A DNA stretch of 64,000 bases from Sphingomonas sp. EC-HK361 (GTDB lineage Bacteria > Pseudomonadota > Alphaproteobacteria > Sphingomonadales > Sphingomonadaceae), in the NCBI RefSeq assembly GCF_902498785.1, contig NZ_LR701493.1, positions 605,459 to 669,458 of the forward strand, in the 5' to 3' direction. Positions within the stretch are counted from its first letter, which is position 1, and every line of letters begins with the position of its first letter. A program made the position numbers and the translations under genes. Positions 25,549 through 34,597 of this stretch are shown piece after piece. The notes beneath the pieces are model-generated. The model was not told the DNA's origin and ran no database searches. It saw only the letters and a program-made list of their open reading frames with translations.

Positions 25549-25600
25549 TCAATGAGCGCGGGGCAGCTGCGCCTGACAGGGATTCGAAGGGGAGGATTTT

Positions 25601-28600
25601 ATGCGCAGCGTCCACGCTCGCCTGCTTTCGCAACTGGCCATCGGCGTTTCCACCTTCGCGCTTGTCGCGGCGCCCGGCATTGCCGCCGCGCAGGATGCCG
25701 CCGCCACAGTCGGCAATCCCGGCCCCTCGCAGACCGATCCGCAGACCCCTACGGATCAGGCAGGCGACGACATCGTCGTTACCGGCATCCGTGCCTCGCT
25801 GCGCGAATCGATCAATCTGAAGCGCAACGCGCAGGGCGTCGTCGATGCGATCTCGGCCGAAGATATCGGCAAGTTTCCGGACACGAACCTCGCCGAGTCG
25901 CTCCAGCGCATCACCGGCGTGTCGATCGATCGTTCCAACGGCGAGGGGCAGTTCGTCACCGTCCGCGGCTTCGGCCCCGAATATAACCTCGTCGTGTTGA
26001 ACGGCCGCCAGATGCCGACATCGGTCATCGGCGACGGCAACAGCGCGCCGGTCTCGCGCTCGTTCGATTTCGCAAACCTGGCATCTGAAGGCGTCGCCGC
26101 GCTCGAGGTCTACAAGTCCGGCCGCGCGACCGTGCCCTCGGGCGGCATCGGTTCGACCATCAACATCCGCACGCCGCGCCCGTTCGACAAGATGGGGCTG
26201 CGCGGCTCGCTGTCGGCGCGCGGCGTCGTGGATACGTCGCAGAACGGCAAGAACGATATCACGCCGGAAGTCTCAGGGATCTTTTCCGACACCTTCGCCG
26301 ACGACCGGATCGGTGTGCTCATCACGGGCGCGTATCAGAAGCGTCATTTCAGCGTGAACCAGGCGAATGTCGGCTGGCGCGACGGCTATCTGGGGTCGGA
26401 AAACAACTGGGGTTCGCTCGCGCAGCCCGGCGATCCGCGCTATGCCAACATCACCAACCGGCCCGACGCGACCGACGTCTATCAGGTGCCGCAGAATGCT
26501 GGCTATGACGTGGTCAATGGCCGGCGGGAGCGGATCAACGGCCAGGCGGTGCTGCAATTCCGCCCCACCGACAGCCTGACCGCGACGGTCGACTACACCT
26601 ATTCGCGCAACACCGTCGACATTCGCGATAACAGCGTCGGCATCTGGTACAACCATAACGACACGTCGAGCGCATGGACCGACGGGCCGGTCGCGGGGCC
26701 GATCTTCTACACCGAGCGCTTCACCGCTGCCGAGGCCAAGGACCTCGCCTATTCGGCCGCGCAGACGTCTGCGCGCAGCGAGAACAAGTCGATCGGCGGC
26801 AATCTGGAATGGAAGGCGCCGGGCGGCGTGACGATGACGCTCGACGCGCATCACTCGACCGCGGAGTCGAAGCCGAACAACAAATACGGCAACAGCAACT
26901 CGGTCGGCACCGCGATCTTCGGGGTCCAGAACCAGACGATCAATTTCGATCACGACCTGCCGGTCATCTCGTTCAACATGTATCCGGGGATCGATCCGCT
27001 CAACAAGGCGCTGATCGTCCCAACCGGCAACGCGTTCCGCAATTCCTATTTCCGCGACGAGATCAACCAGGTCCGCGTGAGCGGCCATTACGACCACGAT
27101 CAGGGTTTTCTCGACAGCCTCGACTGGGGATTCGAGTTCACCGACAACAAGGTGCGCTCGGCCTACGGCGTCCTGCAGAACGATACCTGGGGCGGCACCG
27201 GCGGCGACAGCGCGGCGCAGCGTGCGGCGGCGGCGGCACTCGTGCCGGACGATATCTTCCAGCTCGTCAGCATCCCGGACAAGTTCTCCGGCATCAGCGG
27301 CGCGAACGATCCGTCGATCGTCCAGTCCTTCTATTCGTTCAATCTGCCGCGCATGGTGTCGATCCTCGACGCGGCCTACGGCATCTGCGGCGGCGATAAC
27401 GACTGCCGCACACCCTATACGACCGACAGGCGTATCCACGAAAAGACGATCTCGCCCTATTTCCAGTTCAACGGCAAGTTCGACATGTTCTCGCGGCCCG
27501 GGCATCTGATCGCCGGGGTTCGGTGGGAAGACACGGTCATCAATTCGTCGGCCCTGGTGCCGACCCCGGTCGGCACGCGCCAGAATTCGCAGAATGAATT
27601 CAACGTCCTGTACTCGGGCAGCGGCTTCACGACCTTCAAGGGGCATTACCAGAACTGGCTGCCCTCGGTCGATTTCGACATCGAGCCGCTCGACGGCGTC
27701 AAGCTGCGCGCATCGTACAGCCATACGATCACCCGCGCCGATTACGGCAGCCTGCAGGGCGGGCGTACGCTCGACACACTGTTCCGCGTCGGCGGAGGCA
27801 CGGGCCAGCAGGGCAATCCGGGCCTCATCCCCTACAAATCGAAGAATATCGATCTGTCGGCGGAATGGTATTACGGCAACGAAAGCTACATTTCGGTCGG
27901 CTATTTCCACAAGAACGTGTCGAACTATATCGGCGTGACACAGGTGAACACGCCGGCGTTCGGGCTGACGACGCCGGTGGGTGGCCCGCGCTATCAGGCT
28001 GCGCTTGCGGCACTGGGCGCGAATGCCACCTTCGCCCAGATCCGCGATTATATCGGGGTGAATTTCCCGAACACGGTGACGCGTGACGCACAGGGCAATC
28101 CGGTCACGATCCTCGGCCAGCCGAACGATCCGCTGGTCAACTTCGTGATCTCGACGCCGTTCAACAGCGATCAGACTGCGGCGGTCGACGGCTTCGAATT
28201 CGCCATCCAGCACAATTTCTGGAACACCGGCTTCGGCACGATCCTCAATTACACGATCGTCAACGGCAACCGGAAATACGACAACACCCTGCCGGCCAGT
28301 ATCTCGCAGTTCGCGATCACCGGCCTGTCGGACAGCGCCAACGCGGTGCTGTTCTTCGACAAATACGGCATTCAGGCGCGCGCGGCGTATAACTGGCGCG
28401 CGGAGTATCTCTCGGGGTCGGGGATCAACCCCTATTATATCGAGAGCTACGGCCAGCTCGATGCGAGCGCGAGCTACGCGATCACCCCCAATGTCGCGGT
28501 GTTCGCGGAAGGCATCAACCTGACCGGCACCGACCGCCGCGGCCATTTGCGCTCCGACCGCAACGTCTTCTTCTCCACGAAGCAGGATGCGCGGTATTCG

Positions 28601-28624
28601 GCGGGCGTGCGTTTCACTTTCTGA
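25601..28624 (+). CDS. TonB-dependent receptor (TonB-Xanth-Caul type), module B
   Basis: A 1007-residue outer-membrane receptor; ATG 25601 follows AGGGGAGGATTTT. The signal peptide ends near GIAAAQD (residue 31). The TonB box DDIVVTGIRASLRES precedes the plug (SAEDIGKFPDTNLAESLQRI, VTVRGFGPEYNLVVLNGRQM). A long barrel ends in GVRFTF. This receptor group serves carbohydrate uptake in sphingomonads. It is only moderately similar to the module A receptor, so the two probably take different oligosaccharides of the same glucan family. It shares an operator region with divergent GH3 B, and a strong terminator separates it from the halogenase run. Confidence 0.95.
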   Translation: MRSVHARLLSQLAIGVSTFALVAAPGIAAAQDAAATVGNPGPSQTDPQTPTDQAGDDIVVTGIRASLRESINLKRNAQGVVDAISAEDIGKFPDTNLAESLQRITGVSIDRSNGEGQFVTVRGFGPEYNLVVLNGRQMPTSVIGDGNSAPVSRSFDFANLASEGVAALEVYKSGRATVPSGGIGSTINIRTPRPFDKMGLRGSLSARGVVDTSQNGKNDITPEVSGIFSDTFADDRIGVLITGAYQKRHFSVNQANVGWRDGYLGSENNWGSLAQPGDPRYANITNRPDATDVYQVPQNAGYDVVNGRRERINGQAVLQFRPTDSLTATVDYTYSRNTVDIRDNSVGIWYNHNDTSSAWTDGPVAGPIFYTERFTAAEAKDLAYSAAQTSARSENKSIGGNLEWKAPGGVTMTLDAHHSTAESKPNNKYGNSNSVGTAIFGVQNQTINFDHDLPVISFNMYPGIDPLNKALIVPTGNAFRNSYFRDEINQVRVSGHYDHDQGFLDSLDWGFEFTDNKVRSAYGVLQNDTWGGTGGDSAAQRAAAAALVPDDIFQLVSIPDKFSGISGANDPSIVQSFYSFNLPRMVSILDAAYGICGGDNDCRTPYTTDRRIHEKTISPYFQFNGKFDMFSRPGHLIAGVRWEDTVINSSALVPTPVGTRQNSQNEFNVLYSGSGFTTFKGHYQNWLPSVDFDIEPLDGVKLRASYSHTITRADYGSLQGGRTLDTLFRVGGGTGQQGNPGLIPYKSKNIDLSAEWYYGNESYISVGYFHKNVSNYIGVTQVNTPAFGLTTPVGGPRYQAALAALGANATFAQIRDYIGVNFPNTVTRDAQGNPVTILGQPNDPLVNFVISTPFNSDQTAAVDGFEFAIQHNFWNTGFGTILNYTIVNGNRKYDNTLPASISQFAITGLSDSANAVLFFDKYGIQARAAYNWRAEYLSGSGINPYYIESYGQLDASASYAITPNVAVFAEGINLTGTDRRGHLRSDRNVFFSTKQDARYSAGVRFTF

Positions 28625-28635
28625 GTCCCCTATGA

Positions 28636-28668
28636 GCCAGCTTCCCATCGGGAGGCTGGCTTTTTTTT
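28636..28668 (+). terminator. Strong intrinsic terminator after the module B TonB receptor
   Basis: GCCAGCTTCCC (28636-28646) pairs with GGGAGGCTGGC (28650-28660), 11 bp with one G-T wobble and a 3-base loop, followed by eight T residues. It lies 12 bp past the stop codon and should reduce expression of the downstream halogenase operon relative to the receptor. Confidence 0.93.
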
Positions 28669-28710
28669 GGCCGGGGCGACAGGATCGAGGGCAGGGTCAA
28701 GGGTCGAACC

Positions 28711-30276
28711 GTGGTTGACGCAGCAATCGAGAGGGTCGTGATCGTCGGCGGTGGCACCGCCGGCTGGCTCGCCGCCTGTCGCATCGCTGCCGCGGCCGAT
28801 CCTGCGGCCGAGCGCCCCGTCTCGGTCACGCTGGTCGAATCGCCCGATATCGCGACGATCGGGGTGGGCGAGGGGACGTGGCCGACGATGCGCCGCACCA
28901 TGGCGCGGATCGGGATCGACGAAGCCGAACTGCTGATCGCCTGCGATGCGTCGTTCAAGCAGGGCTCGCGCTTCGACGGATGGGTGACGGGCGAGGCGGG
29001 TGACAGCTACCACCATCCCTTCACCCCGCCGATCGCCGGCGACCCGCGCGAAGCGGCGCGGCTGCGCCCCGGCGACGCCTTTGCCGATCGCCTGTGTGCC
29101 CAGCCGCAAATCTGCGCGCTCGATCTCGCGCCGCGCCAGCGATCGATGCCTGGCTATGCCGGCGCGCTGAACTACGCCTATCACCTCGATGCCGCGAAGC
29201 TCGCGGCGCTGCTGAAGCGGCACGCGACCGGGCGGCTCGGGGTGCGGCACGTCCGCGACCACGTGCTCGATGTGGAGGCGGCCGAGGGCGGGGATATCGC
29301 GTCGGTGCGGACGCGCGACAATGGGGCGATCGCCGGCGATCTGTTCATCGATTGCACCGGCCACGCCGCGCTGCTGATCGGCGAGCATTGCGGCATCGAC
29401 GTTGTCGATCGCAGCGACGAGCTGTTCAACGACCGTGCGCTGGCCGTGCAGGTGCCGGTCGCCCCCGGCAGCGCAATCGCCGCGCAGACCAACGCGACCG
29501 CGCATGCGGGCGGATGGATCTGGGATATCGGGCTGCCGACGCGGCGCGGGGTCGGTTGCGTCTACGCCTCCACCTTCATGGATGACGCCGCGGCGGAGGC
29601 GACGCTGAAAGCGTATCTGCGCCGCACCACGCCCGATTGCGATGCCGATGCGCTGAACATCCGCCTGCTCACCTTCCGATCGGCGCACCGTGAGCGGTTT
29701 TGGGCCGGCAACTGCCTTGCGATCGGGCAATCGGCGGGGTTCCTCGAACCGCTCGAGGCCTCGGCGATCGTGATGATCGAGCTGGCGCTCGATGCGCTCA
29801 TTGACGACTTTCCCGCCAACCGCGCGGTCATGGCGGTGCAGGCGGAGCGCTTCAACGCGCAGTTTCGCTATCGCTGGGACCGGATCGTCGAGTTCCTGAA
29901 GCTCCATTATGTACTGAGCCGGCGCACCGAACCTTATTGGCGGGCGCACCGCGATGCTGGCTCGATCCCGTCGCGGCTCGCCCAATCGCTCGAACTGTGG
30001 CGCCACCGCGCGCCGGCCGCGATCGACTTTCCGGCGAAGGACGAGGTTTTCCCTGGCGCCAGCTACCAGTTCGTTCTCTACGGCATGGGCTTCCTGCTGC
30101 CTTCGGGCGTGGCGGTTGCGGAGCGCGAGGGGGGCGATATGGCCGCTGCGATACGCCAGGTCGAACAGCGCGGGCGCGCGCTTGCCGCGAGCCTTCCGAC
30201 GAACCGCGCCTATCTCGATGCGCTGCGTGCCGAGCACGCGGGCACCGACCCGATCCTCGAAAGATATGCCGAATGA
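28711..30276 (+). CDS. Divergent flavin-dependent tryptophan halogenase-like protein (halogenase 2)
   Basis: A 521-residue PF04820 protein from a GTG start. FAD site GGGTAGW is present near residues 12-18 and the hypohalous-acid lysine is kept as Lys83 (SFKQGSRF). Two other landmarks differ from PrnA/RebH. The W-x-W-x-I-P motif reads W269-I-W271-D-I-G-L-P. The halide-binding ESTG reads E349-A350-S351-A352, so both Thr and Gly are changed. The sequence is also distant from halogenases 1 and 3. It may have weak or altered halogenation, use another halide, or act as a plain flavin oxygenase. It overlaps SapC by 4 bp and heads a tightly packed operon. Confidence 0.88.
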   Translation: MVDAAIERVVIVGGGTAGWLAACRIAAAADPAAERPVSVTLVESPDIATIGVGEGTWPTMRRTMARIGIDEAELLIACDASFKQGSRFDGWVTGEAGDSYHHPFTPPIAGDPREAARLRPGDAFADRLCAQPQICALDLAPRQRSMPGYAGALNYAYHLDAAKLAALLKRHATGRLGVRHVRDHVLDVEAAEGGDIASVRTRDNGAIAGDLFIDCTGHAALLIGEHCGIDVVDRSDELFNDRALAVQVPVAPGSAIAAQTNATAHAGGWIWDIGLPTRRGVGCVYASTFMDDAAAEATLKAYLRRTTPDCDADALNIRLLTFRSAHRERFWAGNCLAIGQSAGFLEPLEASAIVMIELALDALIDDFPANRAVMAVQAERFNAQFRYRWDRIVEFLKLHYVLSRRTEPYWRAHRDAGSIPSRLAQSLELWRHRAPAAIDFPAKDEVFPGASYQFVLYGMGFLLPSGVAVAEREGGDMAAAIRQVEQRGRALAASLPTNRAYLDALRAEHAGTDPILERYAE

Positions 30277-30989
30277 CGACCCACGCCATCCTGACCGCAG
30301 AAGCGCACCGCGACCTCCGGGTGCGGCAGGAGCGCGGCGCGCATCTCGGCGACGCGCTGATGTGCGCGGTCGCGATGCCCGCGGAGTTTCGCCAGCTTCA
30401 GGCCGAATATGCAATCCTGTTCCGCCTCAATCCCGAACGCGACCAGTTCAGCGCGGTCGCGATGTTCGGGTTCGAGAATGGCGAGAACCTGTATCTGGAC
30501 GGCGACCGCTGGGACGCGCGCTACCGCCCGCTCGCGATCGACATCCAGCCGTTCCTCATCGGCGGCAAGCCCGAGGAGGACGGCGACAAGCAGGTCCATG
30601 TCGACATGGCGTCGCCGCGGATCGGCGGCGAGGAGGGCGTGCGGGTGTTCGACCGGCAGGGGCTGCCGACCCCGTATCTGGAACGCGTTGCGGAAAATCT
30701 CGGCGCGCTCGACGCGGGCTTTCGCGATGCCCCCGGATTCTTCACCGCGCTCGAACGCCATGCGCTGCTCGAACCGTTCACGCTCGAGGTGACGCTGGAC
30801 GACGGCAGCACCAACAGGCTCGTCGGCTTCCACACCATCAATGAGGATCGGCTGGAGCAGCTCGACGCGCAGGCGCTCGGCGAGCTGCATGCCGCCGGCC
30901 ATCTGATGCCGATCTTCATGGCGGTTGCTTCGCTTTCCAACCTTTCCGCGCTGATCGCGCGCAAGAATCGCCGGATGTTCGGTGGCTGA
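30273..30989 (+). CDS. SapC family protein
   Basis: A 238-residue protein matching SapC (PF07277): an N-terminal HRDLRVRQER, AVAMPAEFRQLQAEYAILFR, and YRPLAIDIQPFLIG, with a late LHAAGHLMPIFMAVASLSNLSALIARKN. SapC was named from the S-layer region of Campylobacter, but its biochemical role is unresolved. In sphingomonads, caulobacters and xanthomonads it recurs between tryptophan halogenases, cupin_8 genes and TonB receptors. It overlaps both neighbours (4 bp with halogenase 2, 8 bp with the cupin), pointing to coupled translation. No signal peptide, so it is probably cytoplasmic or membrane-peripheral. Confidence 0.88.
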   Translation: MTTHAILTAEAHRDLRVRQERGAHLGDALMCAVAMPAEFRQLQAEYAILFRLNPERDQFSAVAMFGFENGENLYLDGDRWDARYRPLAIDIQPFLIGGKPEEDGDKQVHVDMASPRIGGEEGVRVFDRQGLPTPYLERVAENLGALDAGFRDAPGFFTALERHALLEPFTLEVTLDDGSTNRLVGFHTINEDRLEQLDAQALGELHAAGHLMPIFMAVASLSNLSALIARKNRRMFGG

Positions 30990-32013
30990 AGCCGATCCCG
31001 GCCTGCTCGCCGGCCTGAAACCGGTGGAGGAGATCGCGGTGGCGGATGCCGCCGATCTCGATGCGCGGCTGCTGGCGTCGGACACGCCGTTCATCGTGCG
31101 CGGGCTGGTGGCGGACTGGCCGCTGGTGAAGGCGGGGCGGCAATCGGCGGGCGCAGCGCGCGACTATCTGCTCGGCCATCACCGCGACCGGCAGTTCGTC
31201 GTCTCGGTCGGGCAGACCGGCAGCGACGGGCGGCTGTTCTACGACGACGCGATGGCGATGAACTTCCGCACGCTGAACGCGCGGCTGCCCGAAATCTTTG
31301 CGCGGATCGCCGACATGGCCGGGCACGCGGACGCCCCACCCGTCTATCTCGCGTCGATCGACATGCACGAATTCTTCGACGGGCTGCACGAGGCGAACCA
31401 TGTCGATCTGGGCGACCGCACCCCGCTCGCCAGCATCTGGATGGGCACCCGCACGCGGATCGCGGCGCATAACGACATGCCCGACAATCTCGCCTGCGTC
31501 GCGGTCGGCGCGCGGCGCTTCACGCTGTTTCCCCCCGACCAGTTCCGCAACCTGTATCTCGGCCCGCTCGACAACACGCCGGCCGGCCGCGCGGTGAGCA
31601 TGGTCGATTTCCATGCGCCCGACGCCGCGCGCTTCCCGCGTTTTGCGGACGCGCTAGCGCATGCGCAGGTCGCGGAGCTCAAGGCAGGCGACGCGCTCTA
31701 CATCCCCGCCTTGTGGTGGCACCATGTCGAGGGGCTCGCCGCGTTCAACGTGCTGGTGAATTACTGGTGGCGCGATTCCCCGCGCTGGATGGGACAGCCG
31801 CAGGACGTGCTCAACCATGCGCTCATGGCGATCCGCGACCTCCCGCCGGCGCAGAAGGACTATTGGCGCGACATGTTCGATTACTACGTCTTTGCGAACG
31901 ACGACGCGGTCACCGCGCATATCCCCGCCGGCGGACGCGGCATCCTCGATCCGATGACGCCGACGCTCGCCGGGCGAATCCGCGCCTTCCTGCTGCGGGC
32001 GCTGAGCCGATGA
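30982..32013 (+). CDS. JmjC-like cupin (cupin_8) oxygenase, module B
   Basis: A 343-residue protein from a GTG start that overlaps SapC by 8 bp. Iron ligands: His163 and Asp165 in RIAAHNDMPDNLA, and a distal His at 247/248 in LWWHHVEGL. The family features (SIWMGTRTRI, FTLFPPDQFRNLYLGPLD, VLVNYWW) are all present, so the 2-oxoglutarate/Fe(II) site looks functional. It is paralogous to the module A cupin. JmjC-type cupins often hydroxylate protein side chains; a protein target such as the receptor or SapC is conceivable but unproven. Its stop overlaps the start of halogenase 3 by 4 bp. Confidence 0.9.
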   Translation: MAEADPGLLAGLKPVEEIAVADAADLDARLLASDTPFIVRGLVADWPLVKAGRQSAGAARDYLLGHHRDRQFVVSVGQTGSDGRLFYDDAMAMNFRTLNARLPEIFARIADMAGHADAPPVYLASIDMHEFFDGLHEANHVDLGDRTPLASIWMGTRTRIAAHNDMPDNLACVAVGARRFTLFPPDQFRNLYLGPLDNTPAGRAVSMVDFHAPDAARFPRFADALAHAQVAELKAGDALYIPALWWHHVEGLAAFNVLVNYWWRDSPRWMGQPQDVLNHALMAIRDLPPAQKDYWRDMFDYYVFANDDAVTAHIPAGGRGILDPMTPTLAGRIRAFLLRALSR

Positions 32014-33500
32014 CGCCGCGCCGGATCGTCATCGCGGGCGGCGGCACCGCGGGCTGGATGGCGGCGGCGGCCATCATGCGCACGATGGGGCGCACGGCGG
32101 AGGTCACGCTCATCGAATCGGACGCGATCGGCACGGTCGGCGTCGGGGAATCGACGATCCCGCCGCTCATCACCTTCAACCGGCTGCTCGGCATCAACGA
32201 GGCAGAGTTCATGGCCGCCACCCAGGCGACCTTCAAGCTCGGCATCGCGTTCGACGGGTGGAAGGCGCCGGGGCACGGCTATTTCCATTCCTTCGGCCTG
32301 ACCGGCAAGGATCACTGGGCGGCCGGTTTCCAGCATTTCTGGCTCAATGCGCAGACCCGCGGGCAGACCCAGTCCTATGACGACTATTGCCTGGAACTGA
32401 TCGCCGCGCGCGAGGGGAAGTTCGCGCATCTGCCGAACGATCGGATGAACTACGCCTACCAGCTCGATTCGACGCTCTACGGCCGCTTCCTGCGCCGCAT
32501 GGCGGAAGGCGACGGCGTGACGCGGGTCGAGGGCAAGATCGCGCAGGTCGATCTGGACGGGACAAGCGGTCATATCGCGGCGCTGTTGCTCGAATCGGGC
32601 GTGCGGATCGAAGGCGACCTGTTCGTCGACTGTACCGGCTTTCGCGCGCTGCTGATCGAACAGGCGCTCCACACCGGCTTCGACGACTGGACCAACTGGT
32701 TGCCGTGCGACGCGGCGATCGCGGTGCAGACCGAAAGCGTGGCGGCGGCCGTGCCCTACACGCGCGCGATGGCGCATGATGCGGGCTGGCAGTGGCGCAT
32801 CCCGCTGCAGCACCGGGTCGGCAACGGCATCGTCTATTGCCGGCGCTATCTGGACGACGATGCCGCGCTCGACCGGCTGCTGAATAATGTCGAGGGGCGC
32901 GTGCTGACGACCCCGAACAAGCTCCGATTTGTGACCGGCGCGCGGCGCAAGCAGTGGCACCGCAACTGCATCGCGATGGGGCTGTCGGGCGGGTTCATGG
33001 AGCCGCTGGAATCGACGAGCATCCATCTGATCCAGCGCGCGATCCTGCGGCTCATACGAATGATGCCGCATGGCGAGATCAGCGCGCGCGACATCGATGA
33101 GTTCAACGAGCAGCAGCATCTCGACATGCTGCAGATCCGCGATTTCCTGATCCTCCACTACAAGGCGACCGACCGGCGCGACAGCGGCTTCTGGCGGCAA
33201 TGCGCGGCGATGGACGTGCCCGACAGCCTGGCCCACCGGATCGCGCTGTTCCGCGAAACGGGGCGCGTTTTCCGCAAGAACGAGGAGCTTTTCGCGGAAA
33301 ACAGCTGGGTGCAGGTGATGATGGGGCAGGGAATCATGCCGCGGACCTGGCACCCGATCGCGGAAAAGTTGAGCGATGACGATCTTGCCAAGTTCATGGC
33401 GGGCTTGCGCGACGGCGTGACCGCGACGGTGCGCAGCCTTCCCGACCATGCGAGCTATGTCGCCAGTTTCTGCGGCACGCCGCGCAGCGACGCGGCCTGA
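32010..33500 (+). CDS. Flavin-dependent tryptophan halogenase family protein (halogenase 3)
   Basis: A 496-residue PF04820 protein whose ATG overlaps the cupin stop. The longer open frame from 31713 reads inside the cupin and is rejected. FAD site GGGTAGW is near residues 10-16, the catalytic Lys is Lys76 (TFKLGIAF), and the motif W260-Q-W262-R-I-P is intact. The halide site reads E334-S-T-S337, so the glycine after Thr in PrnA is Ser here. It is close to halogenase 1 (shared SDAIGTVGVGE and GWQWRIPLQHR) and far from halogenase 2. Such enzymes halogenate indoles with FADH2; the physiological substrate in glycan loci is unknown. Confidence 0.92.
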   Translation: MTPRRIVIAGGGTAGWMAAAAIMRTMGRTAEVTLIESDAIGTVGVGESTIPPLITFNRLLGINEAEFMAATQATFKLGIAFDGWKAPGHGYFHSFGLTGKDHWAAGFQHFWLNAQTRGQTQSYDDYCLELIAAREGKFAHLPNDRMNYAYQLDSTLYGRFLRRMAEGDGVTRVEGKIAQVDLDGTSGHIAALLLESGVRIEGDLFVDCTGFRALLIEQALHTGFDDWTNWLPCDAAIAVQTESVAAAVPYTRAMAHDAGWQWRIPLQHRVGNGIVYCRRYLDDDAALDRLLNNVEGRVLTTPNKLRFVTGARRKQWHRNCIAMGLSGGFMEPLESTSIHLIQRAILRLIRMMPHGEISARDIDEFNEQQHLDMLQIRDFLILHYKATDRRDSGFWRQCAAMDVPDSLAHRIALFRETGRVFRKNEELFAENSWVQVMMGQGIMPRTWHPIAEKLSDDDLAKFMAGLRDGVTATVRSLPDHASYVASFCGTPRSDAA

Positions 33501-33508
33501 ACCGCCTC

Positions 33509-34597
33509 ATGGGTCGCCGTCGCCAGTCCGTTACCATTCGCCATGTCGCGGCCGATGCCGGGGTGTCGCTGCAGACGGTCAGCCGAGTCATCAACAAGGA
33601 GCCGAACGTCCGGCCCGAGATGATGGCGCGCGTCCAGGCGTCGATCGAGAAGCTGGGCTATGTGCCCTCGATTGCCGCGCAGCGCATGGGCGGCTCGCGC
33701 TCCTATCTGATCGTCGCGCTCAACGACCGCGAGCGCACCATCGCCGACTGGCGCAGCCGGCAGGGTACCGACTGGGTCGATCAGATGCTGCTCGGCGGGA
33801 TGCTGACCTGCGCCGAGCACGGCTACCGCCTGATCGTCGAGCTGGTCGATACGCATAGCGACCATATCGAGCGCGAGCTGATGGGCGCGGTCGCGGCGCT
33901 CCAGCCGGACGGCGTGATCCTGACGCCGCCGCATTCGGAGAATGTGCTCATCACCCGGCTGCTCGATCACCACGGGATCAGCTTTGCGCGGATCGGATCG
34001 CTCAAGGACGGCAGCGGCTTTGCGCTGACGATGGACGACGAGCGCGCCGCGCGGCTCGCGACCGAGCATCTGGCGGAACTCGGTCACCGGCGCATCGGGT
34101 TCATCGCCGGATCGACCGAATATGAACTGAGCGGCTGGCGTGTGGCGGGGTGGCGGGCGGCGATGGCGGCCTTGGGGCTGGGCGTCGACGGGCTGCTCGC
34201 GCAGGGCGATTTCAGCTACGAATCGGGCAGGCGCGCGGCGGCGACGCTGCTGTCGAGCGAAGACCCGCCGACCGCGATCATCGGCAGCAACGACCAGATG
34301 ACGCTCGCGACGCTCGAGGTCGCGCGCGAACGCGGGCTGGACATTCCGGCCGACCTTTCGCTGGTCAGCTTCGACGACACCCCGATCGTCCGCTTCACGC
34401 ACCCGCCGCTGACCGCGATCGTCCAGCCGATCGCGGAGGTGGCGGCACGTGCGGTCGAACTCATCATCGCGCAGAAAGCGGGGCGACCGACGCCGGGCGA
34501 GCCGATCGTGGTGCCGGCAAGCCTCGTCGCGCGCGGATCGAGCGCACCGGCGCGCACGCTGGCAGACCAGCCTTCCAAATCGCTGTTGCGTCCCTAG
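33509..34597 (+). CDS. LacI family transcriptional regulator, module B
   Basis: A 362-residue repressor. The helix-turn-helix TIRHVAADAGVSLQTVSRVI and hinge region are followed by the sugar-sensing domain (IIGSNDQMTLATLEVARERG, LVSFDDTPIVRFTHPPLTA). The recognition helix (SLQTVS) differs from that of the module A regulator (GRTTVS), in line with two different operators. It starts 8 bp after halogenase 3 and ends directly before the methionine sulfoxide reductase, so it is part of the operon. It probably binds the GAACGTTCAC boxes at 25475 and 25539 (inference). Confidence 0.92.
   Translation: MGRRRQSVTIRHVAADAGVSLQTVSRVINKEPNVRPEMMARVQASIEKLGYVPSIAAQRMGGSRSYLIVALNDRERTIADWRSRQGTDWVDQMLLGGMLTCAEHGYRLIVELVDTHSDHIERELMGAVAALQPDGVILTPPHSENVLITRLLDHHGISFARIGSLKDGSGFALTMDDERAARLATEHLAELGHRRIGFIAGSTEYELSGWRVAGWRAAMAALGLGVDGLLAQGDFSYESGRRAAATLLSSEDPPTAIIGSNDQMTLATLEVARERGLDIPADLSLVSFDDTPIVRFTHPPLTAIVQPIAEVAARAVELIIAQKAGRPTPGEPIVVPASLVARGSSAPARTLADQPSKSLLRP

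Noticed and set aside
26273-28648. 791-codon minus-strand frame opposite the module B TonB receptor
   Set aside because: Low-complexity Arg/Val/Asp/Ala translation and no start signal; the receptor on the plus strand is complete with signal peptide, TonB box and C-terminal Phe.
31713-33500. 595-codon version of halogenase 3
   Set aside because: The first 99 codons overlap the cupin gene out of frame; the FAD motif begins right after ATG 32010.
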